A DNA stretch of 64,000 bases, from NCBI GenBank assembly GCA_944385095.1, contig CALWVS010000009.1:1-64000 (forward strand), read 5' to 3'. The DNA comes from an uncultured Oscillospiraceae bacterium (lineage in GTDB: Bacteria > Bacillota > Clostridia > Oscillospirales > Oscillospiraceae). Positions 53,136 to 61,490 of the stretch are shown piece after piece; positions within the stretch are counted from its first letter, which is position 1, and every line of letters starts with the position of its first letter. The notes under the pieces were generated by a model. The model ran no database searches. It was not told the DNA's origin and was given only the letters and a program-made list of their open reading frames with translations. The translations under genes were made by a program, and so were the position numbers.

Positions 53136-54980
53136 ATGAATCGAACGCTGGAGCATATTTTGCCCAAAGTGCAAAAACCTGCCCGCTATACTGGCGGTGA
53201 ATATAACGCTGTGGTGAAAGACAAACGCACAGTAGATACCCGCTATGCCCTGTGTTTTCCCGATACCTATGAAATTGGTATGTCTAATCTGGGTTGCCGT
53301 ATTTTATATGGTGTGATGAATGAAGTGGAGGGGCTGTGGTGTGAGCGTTGCTATGCCCCTTGGGGAGATATGGAGGAGGAAATGAGACGGGAGGGTCTGT
53401 TGCTCTATGGACTGGAGAGCGGCGACCCAATCTCTGACTTTGATATCATTGGATTTTCCCTTGGCTATGAAATGGCGTATACCAATGTATTGAATATGCT
53501 GGATTTGGCAGACTTGCCCCTGAGAAGTGAGCAGAGAACAGAACTGGCTCCTCTGGTGGTGGCAGGGGGCACCTGTGCCTACAATCCAGAACCACTGGCT
53601 CCCTTTGTGGATTTCTTTGTACTGGGTGAGGGAGAGGAAGTGACACTGGAATACATCCAACTCTACCGGCAGGCAAAAAAAGAGTGCTGGAGCAAGAGGG
53701 AGTTTTTAAAGGCAGTGGCACGCATTCCCGGCATTTATGTCCCCAGCTTCTATCAGCCAAAGTATCGAGAGGATGGCACATTGGAGGCGATGGAGATTGT
53801 AGAAGGAAGTGGAGCTGCGCCCCTTGTGACCAAGCGTGTGATGGAGCATATGGATGATGCCTATTTTCCGGTGAAAACCATCATCCCCTCTACCGAAATT
53901 GTCCACGACCGGGTGATGCTGGAACTGTTCCGTGGGTGCATCCGTGGCTGCCGCTTCTGTCAGGCTGGCTATGCCTATCGCCCAGTGCGCTCCCGTAACC
54001 CCAAATTACTGGCAGAATACGGAAAGGCAGCCTGTCAGGATTCCGGCTATCAGGAGATGACATTGACCAGTCTGTCCTCCACCGATTATCCCTGCTTGCT
54101 GGAACTGTGTGATGAACTGCTGGACTACTGTGCCCCCCGTGACATTGGGCTTTCTTTGCCCTCCCTGCGTGCAGATACCTTCTCTATGAACCTGATGCAG
54201 CGGTTGCAACGGGTGCGCAAAGGCGGTTTGACCTTTGCACCAGAGGCAGGTACCCAGCGGCTGAGAGATGCCATCAACAAAAATCTGAAAGAGGAAGATT
54301 TGCTTCAATCCTGCCGCACTGCCTTTTCCGGTGGCTGGAACGGGGTAAAACTCTACTTTATGTTGGGGCTGCCAACCGAAACTGATGAGGATGTGCTGGG
54401 GATTGCGGAATTAGCCAAAAAGGTCTATCAGGTGTGGAAGGAGAGCACCCCAAACAGGGCAAGAGGGGTACGGATTACCGTTTCCACATCCTGGTTTGTG
54501 CCAAAGCCCCACACGGCGTTCCAGTGGGATGCACAAATTCCCGTGGAGGAATACCAACGGCGTGTGAATTTGCTGCGGGATGCCCTGAAACGGGAGAAGT
54601 CCATCACCTACAACTGGCATGACCCAGAGACCAGTTATCTGGAGGCGATTTTCTCCCGTGGAGACAGACGGCTTGCCGATGTTATTGAATGGGCATGGCA
54701 GCACGGCGCAAAGTTTGACTCTTGGAGTGAATATTTTAATTATCAGCGTTGGATGGATGCTCTGTCGGCATGTGGGTTGAATGGGGATTTCTATGCCCAT
54801 CGCCAGCGGGAGCGGGATGAGGTATTCCCATGGAGCCGGGTGTCTGTGGGGGTCAAGGAGTCCTTTTTGTGGCGGGAGCGGGAGTTGTGCTACCAGTCCC
54901 AGACCACACCCGACTGTCGTACTCGCTGTTCTGGCTGCGGTGCCAACTGCTTTTTGACTGGAGGTTTGTGCAATGGCTGA
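53136..54980 (+). CDS. TIGR03960-family B12-binding radical SAM protein
   Basis: A 614-residue enzyme. An N-terminal cobalamin-binding-like region (about 50-200) is followed by a radical-SAM core with CIRGCRFC (about 268-275) and a C-terminal Cys-rich tail (CRTRCSGCGANC). ATG 53136 has CTGGAGG upstream. It is fused in operon with the TIGR03936/DUF2344 protein, the usual partner. The pair is widespread in Clostridia and cyanobacteria. The reaction is not established; a tRNA or small-molecule modification is possible. Confidence 0.9.
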   Translation: MNRTLEHILPKVQKPARYTGGEYNAVVKDKRTVDTRYALCFPDTYEIGMSNLGCRILYGVMNEVEGLWCERCYAPWGDMEEEMRREGLLLYGLESGDPISDFDIIGFSLGYEMAYTNVLNMLDLADLPLRSEQRTELAPLVVAGGTCAYNPEPLAPFVDFFVLGEGEEVTLEYIQLYRQAKKECWSKREFLKAVARIPGIYVPSFYQPKYREDGTLEAMEIVEGSGAAPLVTKRVMEHMDDAYFPVKTIIPSTEIVHDRVMLELFRGCIRGCRFCQAGYAYRPVRSRNPKLLAEYGKAACQDSGYQEMTLTSLSSTDYPCLLELCDELLDYCAPRDIGLSLPSLRADTFSMNLMQRLQRVRKGGLTFAPEAGTQRLRDAINKNLKEEDLLQSCRTAFSGGWNGVKLYFMLGLPTETDEDVLGIAELAKKVYQVWKESTPNRARGVRITVSTSWFVPKPHTAFQWDAQIPVEEYQRRVNLLRDALKREKSITYNWHDPETSYLEAIFSRGDRRLADVIEWAWQHGAKFDSWSEYFNYQRWMDALSACGLNGDFYAHRQRERDEVFPWSRVSVGVKESFLWRERELCYQSQTTPDCRTRCSGCGANCFLTGGLCNG

Positions 54981-55638
54981 CCGTCTGCTTTTTTCTAAAA
55001 CAGGGCGTGCCAAGTATATTTCTCATCTGGATTTGATGCGCACCTTCCAGCGTGCCTTTGCCCGTGCAGGGATTCAGATTAAGCACACAGAGGGCTTTAA
55101 TCCACACCCCTTTGTGTCCATTGCGCTGCCCCTCTCCGTAGGCTATTCCAGCCAGTGTGAAATTTTGGAGTTTGAACTGATGGGTGGGGCTTCCAGAGAG
55201 GAAGTACCACAAAAACTCACCGATGCAATGCCAGAGGGCATTGTGATTCACCAGTGCTATCCTGCACAGCGTAAGCTCAAAGAGCTGACTTACCTGAACT
55301 ACATTATGAATTTTGAATACTCAGAAGGACGTCCCCTGGAATCAGAGACTGCCATGCAGGAACTGCTCCATCGGGATAGTTTGGTGGTGCAGAAAAAGTC
55401 CAATAAATCCAAAAAAGGATATACCGAGGTGGATTTAATTCCACTGATTCGAGGCTGGAATCTGGAGTGCCAGAGTGACACCCTCACATTGGACATTGTG
55501 GTACGGGCACAGAATCCGGGCTTGAATCCAGAACTGCTGCGGGCTGCCTTCTGTGAGTGCTATCCCCAGATGTGCCCCGATTTTGTCACCTTCCACCGCC
55601 GGGAGGTGCTGGACGAGAATGGCAGGGTGTTCCGTTAG
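54973..55638 (+). CDS. TIGR03936/DUF2344 radical SAM-associated protein
   Basis: A 221-residue partner of the upstream radical-SAM protein; in some genomes the two are fused. The N-terminal sequence LLFSKTGRAKYISHLDLMR and EGFNPHPFVSIALPL (about 36-50) are the family signature. The start overlaps the preceding gene by 8 bp. Genes for Rnase G and ribosomal proteins L21/L27, often next, are absent. Confidence 0.9.
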   Translation: MADRLLFSKTGRAKYISHLDLMRTFQRAFARAGIQIKHTEGFNPHPFVSIALPLSVGYSSQCEILEFELMGGASREEVPQKLTDAMPEGIVIHQCYPAQRKLKELTYLNYIMNFEYSEGRPLESETAMQELLHRDSLVVQKKSNKSKKGYTEVDLIPLIRGWNLECQSDTLTLDIVVRAQNPGLNPELLRAAFCECYPQMCPDFVTFHRREVLDENGRVFR

Positions 55639-55641
55639 GGC

Positions 55642-55670
55642 TTGAAAAAAACAGGAGAAAATGATATAAT
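55642..55670 (+). promoter_or_regulatory. yebC promoter
   Basis: TTGAAA (55642-55647), 17 bp, TATAAT (55665-55670), 42 bp before yebC. Confidence 0.75.
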
Positions 55671-55712
55671 ACCCCAGATGATGATTTTAACAAAGAGAAG
55701 GGAAGTTTTACC

Positions 55713-56441
55713 ATGTCTGGACATTCCAAATGGCATAACATACAGAAAACCAAGGGTGCTGCTGATGCAAAGCGTTCCCAGATTTTTACCAAAATCGCCC
55801 GTGAAATGATTGTGGCAGTAAAAACCGGTGGAAGCGGCGACCCTGCCAATAACTCCCGTCTGGCTGCCGTCATTGCCAAGGCAAAGGCTGCCAACATGCC
55901 CAATGACAACATTAAGCGCACCATTGACAAGGCAATGGGTGCAGGCAATACCGACAACTTTGAGAGCGTGGTCTATGAGGGCTATGGTCCCAATGGTGTG
56001 GCTGTGATTGTAGAAGCCCTCACCGACAACCGCAACCGTACTGCCCCAGAGGTGCGCCACCTGCTGGACAAGTACGGCAAGGGTTTAGGAGCCACTGGTT
56101 GTGTGTCCTGGTCCTTTGACCGTAAGGGTGTGATTGTACTGGATGCAGAGGATTTGGATGAAGATACCGTGATGATGGATGCACTGGACTGCGGTGCTGA
56201 CGATATGCAGGCTGACGGCGATGTGATGGAGATTTACACCAGCCCCGAGGCATTCAATGAGGTGGTAGCCGCTCTCGAGGGCAAGGGCTATACCTTCCTG
56301 GAGGCCTCTGTGCAGATGGTGCCTCAGAACTATGTGACCCTGACCGACGAGGGCGATATTAAGAACATGGAAAAGCTCATTGACCTGCTGGAAGATAACG
56401 ACGATGTACAGAACGTCTACCACAACTGGGAGCAGGAGTAA
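55713..56441 (+). CDS. yebC: YebC/PmpR-family translation/transcription factor
   Basis: A 242-residue protein of the YebC family, variously reported as a transcription regulator and as a factor relieving ribosome stalling at proline stretches. It starts with the hallmark SGHSKWHNIQ, and GYGPNGVA (about 90) and NRTAPEVRH (about 107) are present. It ends DVQNVYHNWEQE. A degenerate copy of its last 16 or so codons is found at 57623-57672. It is monocistronic. Confidence 0.96.
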   Translation: MSGHSKWHNIQKTKGAADAKRSQIFTKIAREMIVAVKTGGSGDPANNSRLAAVIAKAKAANMPNDNIKRTIDKAMGAGNTDNFESVVYEGYGPNGVAVIVEALTDNRNRTAPEVRHLLDKYGKGLGATGCVSWSFDRKGVIVLDAEDLDEDTVMMDALDCGADDMQADGDVMEIYTSPEAFNEVVAALEGKGYTFLEASVQMVPQNYVTLTDEGDIKNMEKLIDLLEDNDDVQNVYHNWEQE

Positions 56442-56460
56442 GTAAAGAATAGAGGACAGA

Positions 56461-56534
56461 AAAGACTGAGAGTTGTAGAGGTGCGATTGAGAGACAGAAT
56501 GGTCAGTACCAAATGCAGGATCTCAGTCTTTTTC
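56461..56534 (+). terminator. Terminator after yebC with a large loop
   Basis: AAAGACTGAGA (56461-56471) pairs perfectly with TCTCAGTCTTT (56521-56531), followed by further T residues. The 49-nt loop is unusually large. Confidence 0.65.
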
Positions 56535-56559
56535 TATCATATAAAGAGGAGAAACAGAG

Positions 56560-57462
56560 ATGAAAATGGTGATGATGAATGGTGGATTGGGCAATCAGGT
56601 GTTTCAATACATCTTTGCCCGTTTCCTAGAATACGCCACAGGGCAGCCCTGCATCATAGATGATATGGCATTTTGTGTGCGCAAGCCAGAGCACAACGGT
56701 TATGAGCTGGAACGAATCTGGGGGCTGCGTCCACAGAGGCTGTCGGAACAACTGGATGAAGATGTGGTACGGGAAATTTGCGATACATGTTTTGAGCGTG
56801 GGAATGAACCAGTGTGTATGCTGTTGCAGAACTTTGGGCTTTCTATGGATATTGTACAGGAAGGGAGATTTTTGGAGGGAGCTTATGGCAGAGAGTTTCC
56901 ACATGTGATTTCCTGCCCACCCAATGAGTATACCCCCAAAATTGCAGCATTGGAACATCACACCTACTATTATGGCTACTGGATTAATGGGGACTGGTTT
57001 GGCTGTATCAAGGATATCATTCGAAAGGAACTGACCTTTCCACCACTGACAGATGAAAGGAATATTCAGATGTTGGAACAGATCCAGTCAGACGATGATG
57101 CAGTTGCGATTCATATCCGTAGAGGGGATTTTGTCAAATTGGGTCGGGCTTTGGACAGCTCATTTTATGATTCCAGTATACAACGACTTAGGAAGGTAAT
57201 TGCTACCCCAAGATTCTACATTTTTACAGATGATATCCCATGGGTGAAGGAGCATCTGGGAGAATATGGGCTGAAATTCAGTGATTGTCTCACTTTTATG
57301 GAGGGAAACACAGGAGAAAAAAGCTACATTGATATGCAACTGATGGCAGCCAGTAAGAATATGGTCATTGCCAATAGCTCATTTAGCTACTTGGCTGCAC
57401 TATTGAATACAAAACAGGAGAAGCTGGTTTTGAATCCGCTGAAAAGTCGAAAAATAATCTAA
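56560..57462 (+). CDS. Alpha-1,2-fucosyltransferase-like enzyme (GT11)
   Basis: A 300-residue glycosyltransferase of the GT11 family, which transfers fucose from GDP-fucose to galactose in surface polysaccharides or glycans. It starts MNGGLGNQVFQYIFAR, the family signature, and carries the GDP-fucose motif HIRRGDF (about 188-194). The C-terminal ANSSFSYLAALLN block is present. No membrane helix is seen. No other glycan genes are near, so it is an orphan located inside a duplicated interval and may be acquired. GAGGAG precedes the ATG. Confidence 0.88.
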   Translation: MKMVMMNGGLGNQVFQYIFARFLEYATGQPCIIDDMAFCVRKPEHNGYELERIWGLRPQRLSEQLDEDVVREICDTCFERGNEPVCMLLQNFGLSMDIVQEGRFLEGAYGREFPHVISCPPNEYTPKIAALEHHTYYYGYWINGDWFGCIKDIIRKELTFPPLTDERNIQMLEQIQSDDDAVAIHIRRGDFVKLGRALDSSFYDSSIQRLRKVIATPRFYIFTDDIPWVKEHLGEYGLKFSDCLTFMEGNTGEKSYIDMQLMAASKNMVIANSSFSYLAALLNTKQEKLVLNPLKSRKII

Positions 57463-57477
57463 AAAGATCAGAAAATA

Positions 57478-57508
57478 AAAAGGCATGGACCTATGGTCCA
57501 TGCCTTTT
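57478..57508. terminator. Hairpin ending the fucosyltransferase gene
   Basis: AAAAGGCATGGACC-TAT-GGTCCATGCCTTTT, perfectly paired, with A and T flanks. It is the copied terminator of the rnpB pseudogene and now also serves the plus strand. Confidence 0.8.
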
Positions 57509-57620
57509 GGTGCAAATGAGACTGTAAGTTGGGTTCTGTCTTTTAAGACAGTCCTTACCTGTTATCTTTGCTCTATGGAGCCTAGACTTTCCACATATCT
57601 GAAACTTTGGATCCAGATAC
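57478..57620 (-). pseudogene. Internally deleted rnpB (RNase P RNA) pseudogene
   Basis: This stretch matches the intact rnpB (59473-59859) at both ends: the terminator and 3' part up to TTTTAAGACAGT, then, after loss of about 210 nt, the 5' part from TTACCTGTTATCTTTG to CCAGATAC. Substitutions are scattered, including within the conserved GAGCCCGGACTTTCC block (here GAGCCTAGACTTTCC). The specificity and much of the catalytic domain are missing, so it cannot be functional. Confidence 0.9.
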
Positions 57621-57622
57621 AC

Positions 57623-57672
57623 AATAACAACGACATACAGAATGTTTACCACAACTGGGAGCAGAAGTAAGG
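57623..57672 (+). pseudogene. yebC 3'-end remnant
   Basis: This fragment resembles the last ~50 bp of yebC (56392-56443) and would encode NNNDIQNVYHNWEQK, then a stop, against the true DNDDVQNVYHNWEQE. It directly adjoins the rnpB pseudogene and lacks everything upstream. Confidence 0.88.
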
Positions 57673-57678
57673 CTCAAA

Positions 57679-58416
57679 TCACTTGATGTCCTGACGTTGG
57701 AAACTCTGAAAACCAATGACAACAGATACAATGAGATAAGCACCAGATACAACAAAGCAAGGCAGGAAGGAAGATACATCCTGAGATGCTGCATAGACAG
57801 AGGGCATATGGGTAGAGAGTTTGAGAAAATCCAAGTCCATCTGAATTTTAAAAAAGCTCAAAGCCATTTCTAACATTTGTGGGATATTTGGAATCACAAG
57901 CCCGAACACAAACCCTGTGATTGCATTTCTGGTGAGGATTGTCATAGTGATTGCAAAACTGATGTGTGCCATGACAAAAAGAATGCGTGCAACGATGGAA
58001 AGGGCATAGTAAGCAGGATAAGAAACTGTCCCCATACCAAATTTGCTGAAGGCAAGAAATCCCGCCACCATACCACTGATGGGCATAACCAACAAATAGA
58101 CAGTGGATATGGTAAGCACAACAGAGAGATAGTAGTTTTTCTTTGGGATGCCACGTCCTATGATATTTTTCATTGTGCCGGAAAGATAGGCTTCTGATAC
58201 CATATTGGCAGTGAGAAGCATAAACGCATACAAAACCATGTCACCGCCTAAAAATGTGCCAATCAGGCTGTCTACCGCCATAACTGGGTTGAATTCTGCT
58301 CCAATCGAAGAAATCCGAATGGATACAACCAGAGAAATCAGGCTGATGACAAGGCAGCCCCAAAAGAAATGGTCTTTTTTCAGTTGGTACATATGCCCGC
58401 GGATTAAATGTTTCAT
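57679..58416 (-). CDS. ABC-2-type transporter permease
   Basis: A 245-residue integral membrane protein with about six helices (about 18-38, 58-80, 102-125, 135-155, 165-185, 215-235), the standard ABC-2 exporter half. ATG 58416 overlaps the stop of the ATPase gene and has GGAGGGCGAGGGG upstream. Downstream of it lie the pseudogene remnants. With the BcrA-like ATPase it probably exports a peptide antibiotic, lipid or similar compound. No sensor kinase is nearby. Confidence 0.86.
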   Translation of the reverse strand: MKHLIRGHMYQLKKDHFFWGCLVISLISLVVSIRISSIGAEFNPVMAVDSLIGTFLGGDMVLYAFMLLTANMVSEAYLSGTMKNIIGRGIPKKNYYLSVVLTISTVYLLVMPISGMVAGFLAFSKFGMGTVSYPAYYALSIVARILFVMAHISFAITMTILTRNAITGFVFGLVIPNIPQMLEMALSFFKIQMDLDFLKLSTHMPSVYAASQDVSSFLPCFVVSGAYLIVSVVIGFQSFQRQDIK

Positions 58417-59324
58417 ACCCCTCGCCCTCCTGAGATTTTTTCCACAAAAAATTTCTCGATGTCCTCCTCGTTGGTACCCAAACCACATACACGCACGTTG
58501 TGTTCCACCAGAAATTGGTTCAGGTCGGCTGGATTGACTTTTTCATGTAAACTCAGACGATGATTGGGAAGGATTTCACATGGAATGTCAGGGTAGCGGG
58601 ATGCAATCAGTGCTTGTGCATCCTGTAAAGATGCTGGCTCAACTGTCACCTGAACACTGCTGCTGCATTCACGCTCCAAAGTTTCCTTGCTGAACTCGTC
58701 AATCAGGCATCCGCCATCAATGATGGCATAATCCGTTGCTAGTTTATATAATTCGCTCAGAATATGGCTGGCAATCAGGATGGTGGTACCATGCTGCTGA
58801 TTGAGTGTCTTTAACATTTTGCGCATCTCATAGACACCTTCCGGGTCAAGACCGTTAATTGGTTCATCCAAAAGGAGAAAATCAGGATTTCCCAACAATG
58901 CAATCGCAATTCCCAGCCGTTGTTTCATGCCCAGAGAGAACTGGCGCGCTTTCTTTTTTCCTGCATTTTGTAATCCAACCATCTCCAAAATTCTGGAATG
59001 GTCCTGAGATGGGATGCCGAATAACAGCGAAAAGTAGCGCAGATTTTCCAGTGCTGTCATATGTTCATAAATGCCCGGCTTCTCAATCAACATCCCCATT
59101 TTATTCCGAACTGCATCCTCATTTGACTTTCCTAATAGGGTATAGCTGCCTTCACTTGGCTGTGTCAGACCGCAGATCATACGCATCAGAGTGGTTTTTC
59201 CAGCCCCGTTTTTTCCCACCAAACCGTAAATGGACTGTTTGGGGACATGGATGCTCACATGATTCAGAACCGTTTTTGTGCCATAGATTTTTGTCAGGTT
59301 ATCTGTTTGCAAAATATATTCCAT
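58413..59324 (-). CDS. ABC transporter ATP-binding protein (BcrA-like)
   Basis: A 303-residue ATPase. Walker A is GKNGAGKTT (about 39-47), the signature is FSLGMKQRLGIA (about 133-144), Walker B is LLLDEPINGLDP (about 154-165) and the switch His is in IASHILSEL (about 188-196). The extra C-terminal ~90 residues resemble the bacitracin/lantibiotic exporter subgroup. ATG 59324 has GGAGGTG upstream; a longer frame runs into rnpB and is rejected. It overlaps the permease gene by 4 bp. Confidence 0.92.
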   Translation of the reverse strand: MEYILQTDNLTKIYGTKTVLNHVSIHVPKQSIYGLVGKNGAGKTTLMRMICGLTQPSEGSYTLLGKSNEDAVRNKMGMLIEKPGIYEHMTALENLRYFSLLFGIPSQDHSRILEMVGLQNAGKKKARQFSLGMKQRLGIAIALLGNPDFLLLDEPINGLDPEGVYEMRKMLKTLNQQHGTTILIASHILSELYKLATDYAIIDGGCLIDEFSKETLERECSSSVQVTVEPASLQDAQALIASRYPDIPCEILPNHRLSLHEKVNPADLNQFLVEHNVRVCGLGTNEEDIEKFFVEKISGGRGV

Positions 59325-59472
59325 ATCACCTCCACCTTTACTGTATTCTGGAACAGAAAACGACAAATATTTGCTTTGCCCCAGTATACGATAGATGGTC
59401 GGTTTTACCCATAAGGGATGGATAAATTTTTCATTAAGTTTTTTTAAAAAACGCAACAGGTGCAGTGACAGC

Positions 59473-59505
59473 AAAAAAGGCATGGACTCATGGTCCATGC
59501 CTTTT
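59473..59505 (-). terminator. rnpB terminator
   Basis: On the minus strand, a GGCATGGAC/GTCCATGCC stem is followed by TTTTTT (plus-strand A run at 59473-59478). Confidence 0.9.
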
Positions 59506-59859
59506 GGTGCAAGTGAGCCTGTAAGCCGGGTTCTGTCTTTTAAGACAGTCATCTATCTCGACGCACTGTTGCCAGTACGCTCTAGCCGCCTCCACGGAAC
59601 GGTCGGGCCAACCTGTATGTCCCTCCACAGCGTTGCTCCAGATAGAGTTTACAGCGACGGGCACTTCCGAGCCGTCGGGTGAGCTCTTACCTCGCCTTTC
59701 CACCCTTACCTATGTAAACACACAGGCGGTATATCTCTGTTGCACTTTTCCTAGGGTCGCCCCCGGCAGGTGTTACCTGTTATCTTTGCCCTACGGAGCC
59801 CGGACTTTCCTCATATCTGGAACTTTGGCTCCAGATACGCGACTGTCCAGCTTACTTGC
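59506..59859 (-). ncRNA. rnpB: RNase P RNA (catalytic subunit)
   Basis: About 350 nt on the minus strand with the universal RNase P core: GAGGAAAGTCCGGGCTCC near the 5' end (CR-I), ACAG-rich CR-II/III, AGAGCGTACTGG-type central region and the 3' segment GAACCCGGCTTACAGG. It processes tRNA 5' ends. It has a TTGACA-17-TATGAT promoter and its own terminator. Ends are approximate. The 59325-60006 gap is otherwise only promoters. Confidence 0.96.
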
Positions 59860-59865
59860 CGTGCT

Positions 59866-59894
59866 ATCATACCGCAATTTTCCCCTTCTGTCAA
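59866..59894 (-). promoter_or_regulatory. rnpB promoter
   Basis: On the minus strand, TTGACA (59894-59889), 17 bp, TATGAT (59871-59866). Confidence 0.88.
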
Positions 59895-59933
59895 CCTGTT
59901 TCACAGATAGAGGGACAGCACCATGACAAATGA

Positions 59934-59962
59934 TTGAAATATGAGGGGGAATATGATATGAT
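59934..59962 (+). promoter_or_regulatory. murD promoter
   Basis: TTGAAA (59934-59939), 17 bp, TATGAT (59957-59962), 44 bp before murD and divergent from rnpB. Confidence 0.65.
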
Positions 59963-60006
59963 AATAGGCAAACATCACATTGAGATAGATGGAAGGAGAG
60001 GAAGTT

Positions 60007-61389
60007 ATGTCCACCATCAATGAATATTTACAGGAGTTGAAAGGGCGCAGAGTTTCTGTCATCGGTATGGGGGTGAGCAATACCCCACTGATTAAAATGC
60101 TGCTGCGTGCAGAAGTAAAAGTGACCGTGCGGGACAAGGCTCCCATGGAAAAAGTGGCAGATCAGGTGCAGGAGCTGGAGAGCCTGGGCGCAAAGGTGAT
60201 TCTGGGAGAGGGATACTTGCAGAACATCAGTGAGGATATTGTATTCCGCACCCCCGGTTTAAGTCCCAATACCCCGGAGATTGCCAATGCAGTACAGCGT
60301 GGTATCTCATTAAGCTCAGAAATGGAGCTGTTTTTCCAGACCTGCCCCAGCCAGCTTGTGGCAGTGACAGGCAGTGACGGAAAGACCACCACCACCACCA
60401 TCATTGCCGAATTTTTGAAAGAGGCAGGCAAAAATGTATATGTAGGGGGCAACATTGGCAGACCCCTGCTGCCCGATGTGGCAGATATGGTGCCGGAGGA
60501 TGTGGCAGTGCTGGAACTGTCCTCCTTCCAGTTGATGACCATGGAACAAAGCCCCCATGTGGCAGTCATCACCAATTTAAGCCCCAACCATCTGGACTAC
60601 CACCACACCATGGAGGAGTATATTCAGGCAAAGAAAAATATTTTCCTCCATCAGGGGGAGGGGGACCGACTGGTGCTCAACTATGACAATGCCATTACCC
60701 GTTCTCTGGCGGAGGAAGCAAAATGCCCCGTCACCTGGTTTAGCCGAAAGGAGCGGCTGGAGGAGGGTGTCTACTTGCGGGATGGGGCAATCTGGCTGAC
60801 CAATGAACAGGGGAGCCGTGAGGTATTGCCCCTTGATTTGATTCAGATTCCCGGAGAGCACAACATTGAAAACTATATGGCTGCCATTGCTGCCGTGGAT
60901 GGCATGGTGCCGGATAAGTGTGTCCGTGCAGTTGCCCAACGGTTCAAAGGGGTGGAGCACCGGATTGAGTTTGTCCGTGAAGTGGATGGGGTGCAGTATT
61001 TCAATGACTCCATTGGCACCAGTCCCACACGCACCACCGCTTGTCTGGAGTCTTTCCCACAGAAAATCATTCTAATTGCTGGCGGCTATGACAAAGGGGT
61101 GCCTTTTACCCAGTTGGGGGTGGAAATTGCCGACAAGGTGAAAGGGCTGGTACTCACTGGAAATACCGCCTCTGCCATCCGTCAGGCAGTGGAACAGGCT
61201 CCCAACTTCAAAAGCGAGGAACTGCCCATTCAGGAAACCAAGGATTTGGCTTCTGCGGTGCTGGCTGCTCAGGCGATGGCACAAAAGGGCGATGTAGTGG
61301 TGCTGTCCCCAGCCTGTGCCGCCTTTGACCAGTTCAAAAACTTCATGGAGCGTGGGCAGGTGTTCAAAAAGCTGGTACAGGAACTGTAA
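60007..61389 (+). CDS. murD: UDP-N-acetylmuramoylalanine-D-glutamate ligase
   Basis: A 460-residue Mur ligase adding D-Glu to UDP-MurNAc-L-Ala in peptidoglycan precursor synthesis. The N-terminal Rossmann domain starts VSVIGMGVSN. The ATP loop is GSDGKTTTT (about 122-130), the central NLSPNHLDYH carries the Mur-family His, and DSIGTSPTRT (about 338) is the third-domain motif. ATG 60007 follows GGAGAGG. It is outside the usual mra cluster, as in many Clostridia. Confidence 0.95.
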   Translation: MSTINEYLQELKGRRVSVIGMGVSNTPLIKMLLRAEVKVTVRDKAPMEKVADQVQELESLGAKVILGEGYLQNISEDIVFRTPGLSPNTPEIANAVQRGISLSSEMELFFQTCPSQLVAVTGSDGKTTTTTIIAEFLKEAGKNVYVGGNIGRPLLPDVADMVPEDVAVLELSSFQLMTMEQSPHVAVITNLSPNHLDYHHTMEEYIQAKKNIFLHQGEGDRLVLNYDNAITRSLAEEAKCPVTWFSRKERLEEGVYLRDGAIWLTNEQGSREVLPLDLIQIPGEHNIENYMAAIAAVDGMVPDKCVRAVAQRFKGVEHRIEFVREVDGVQYFNDSIGTSPTRTTACLESFPQKIILIAGGYDKGVPFTQLGVEIADKVKGLVLTGNTASAIRQAVEQAPNFKSEELPIQETKDLASAVLAAQAMAQKGDVVVLSPACAAFDQFKNFMERGQVFKKLVQEL

Positions 61390-61403
61390 CTGGGGAGGAT
61401 TTC

Positions 61404-61490
61404 ATGGCACACGACAAGAAAATGTTATGGAGTGTGGGTAGCCAGACTAGACGTTGGTATGCCAACAGGAATAGGAGGGTTTTGGGGTGA
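61404..61490 (+). CDS. Possible 28-residue coupled upstream reading frame
   Basis: An ATG 5 bp after GGGGAGG opens 28 codons ending with a TGA that overlaps the GTG start of the first M42 gene (GTGA). The peptide is strongly basic and Trp-containing. The geometry suggests translational coupling or a leader peptide, but the sequence has no known relative, so it may be chance. Confidence 0.25.
   Translation: MAHDKKMLWSVGSQTRRWYANRNRRVLG

Noticed and set aside
57485-57670. 61-codon frame ending like YebC
   Set aside because: The frame crosses the rnpB pseudogene and only its last codons derive from yebC, so it is a fusion of decayed sequence.
58413-59552. Longer N-terminus for the ABC ATPase
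   Set aside because: The frame upstream of 59324 runs through the promoter and rnpB terminator, and the family N-terminus begins at 59324.
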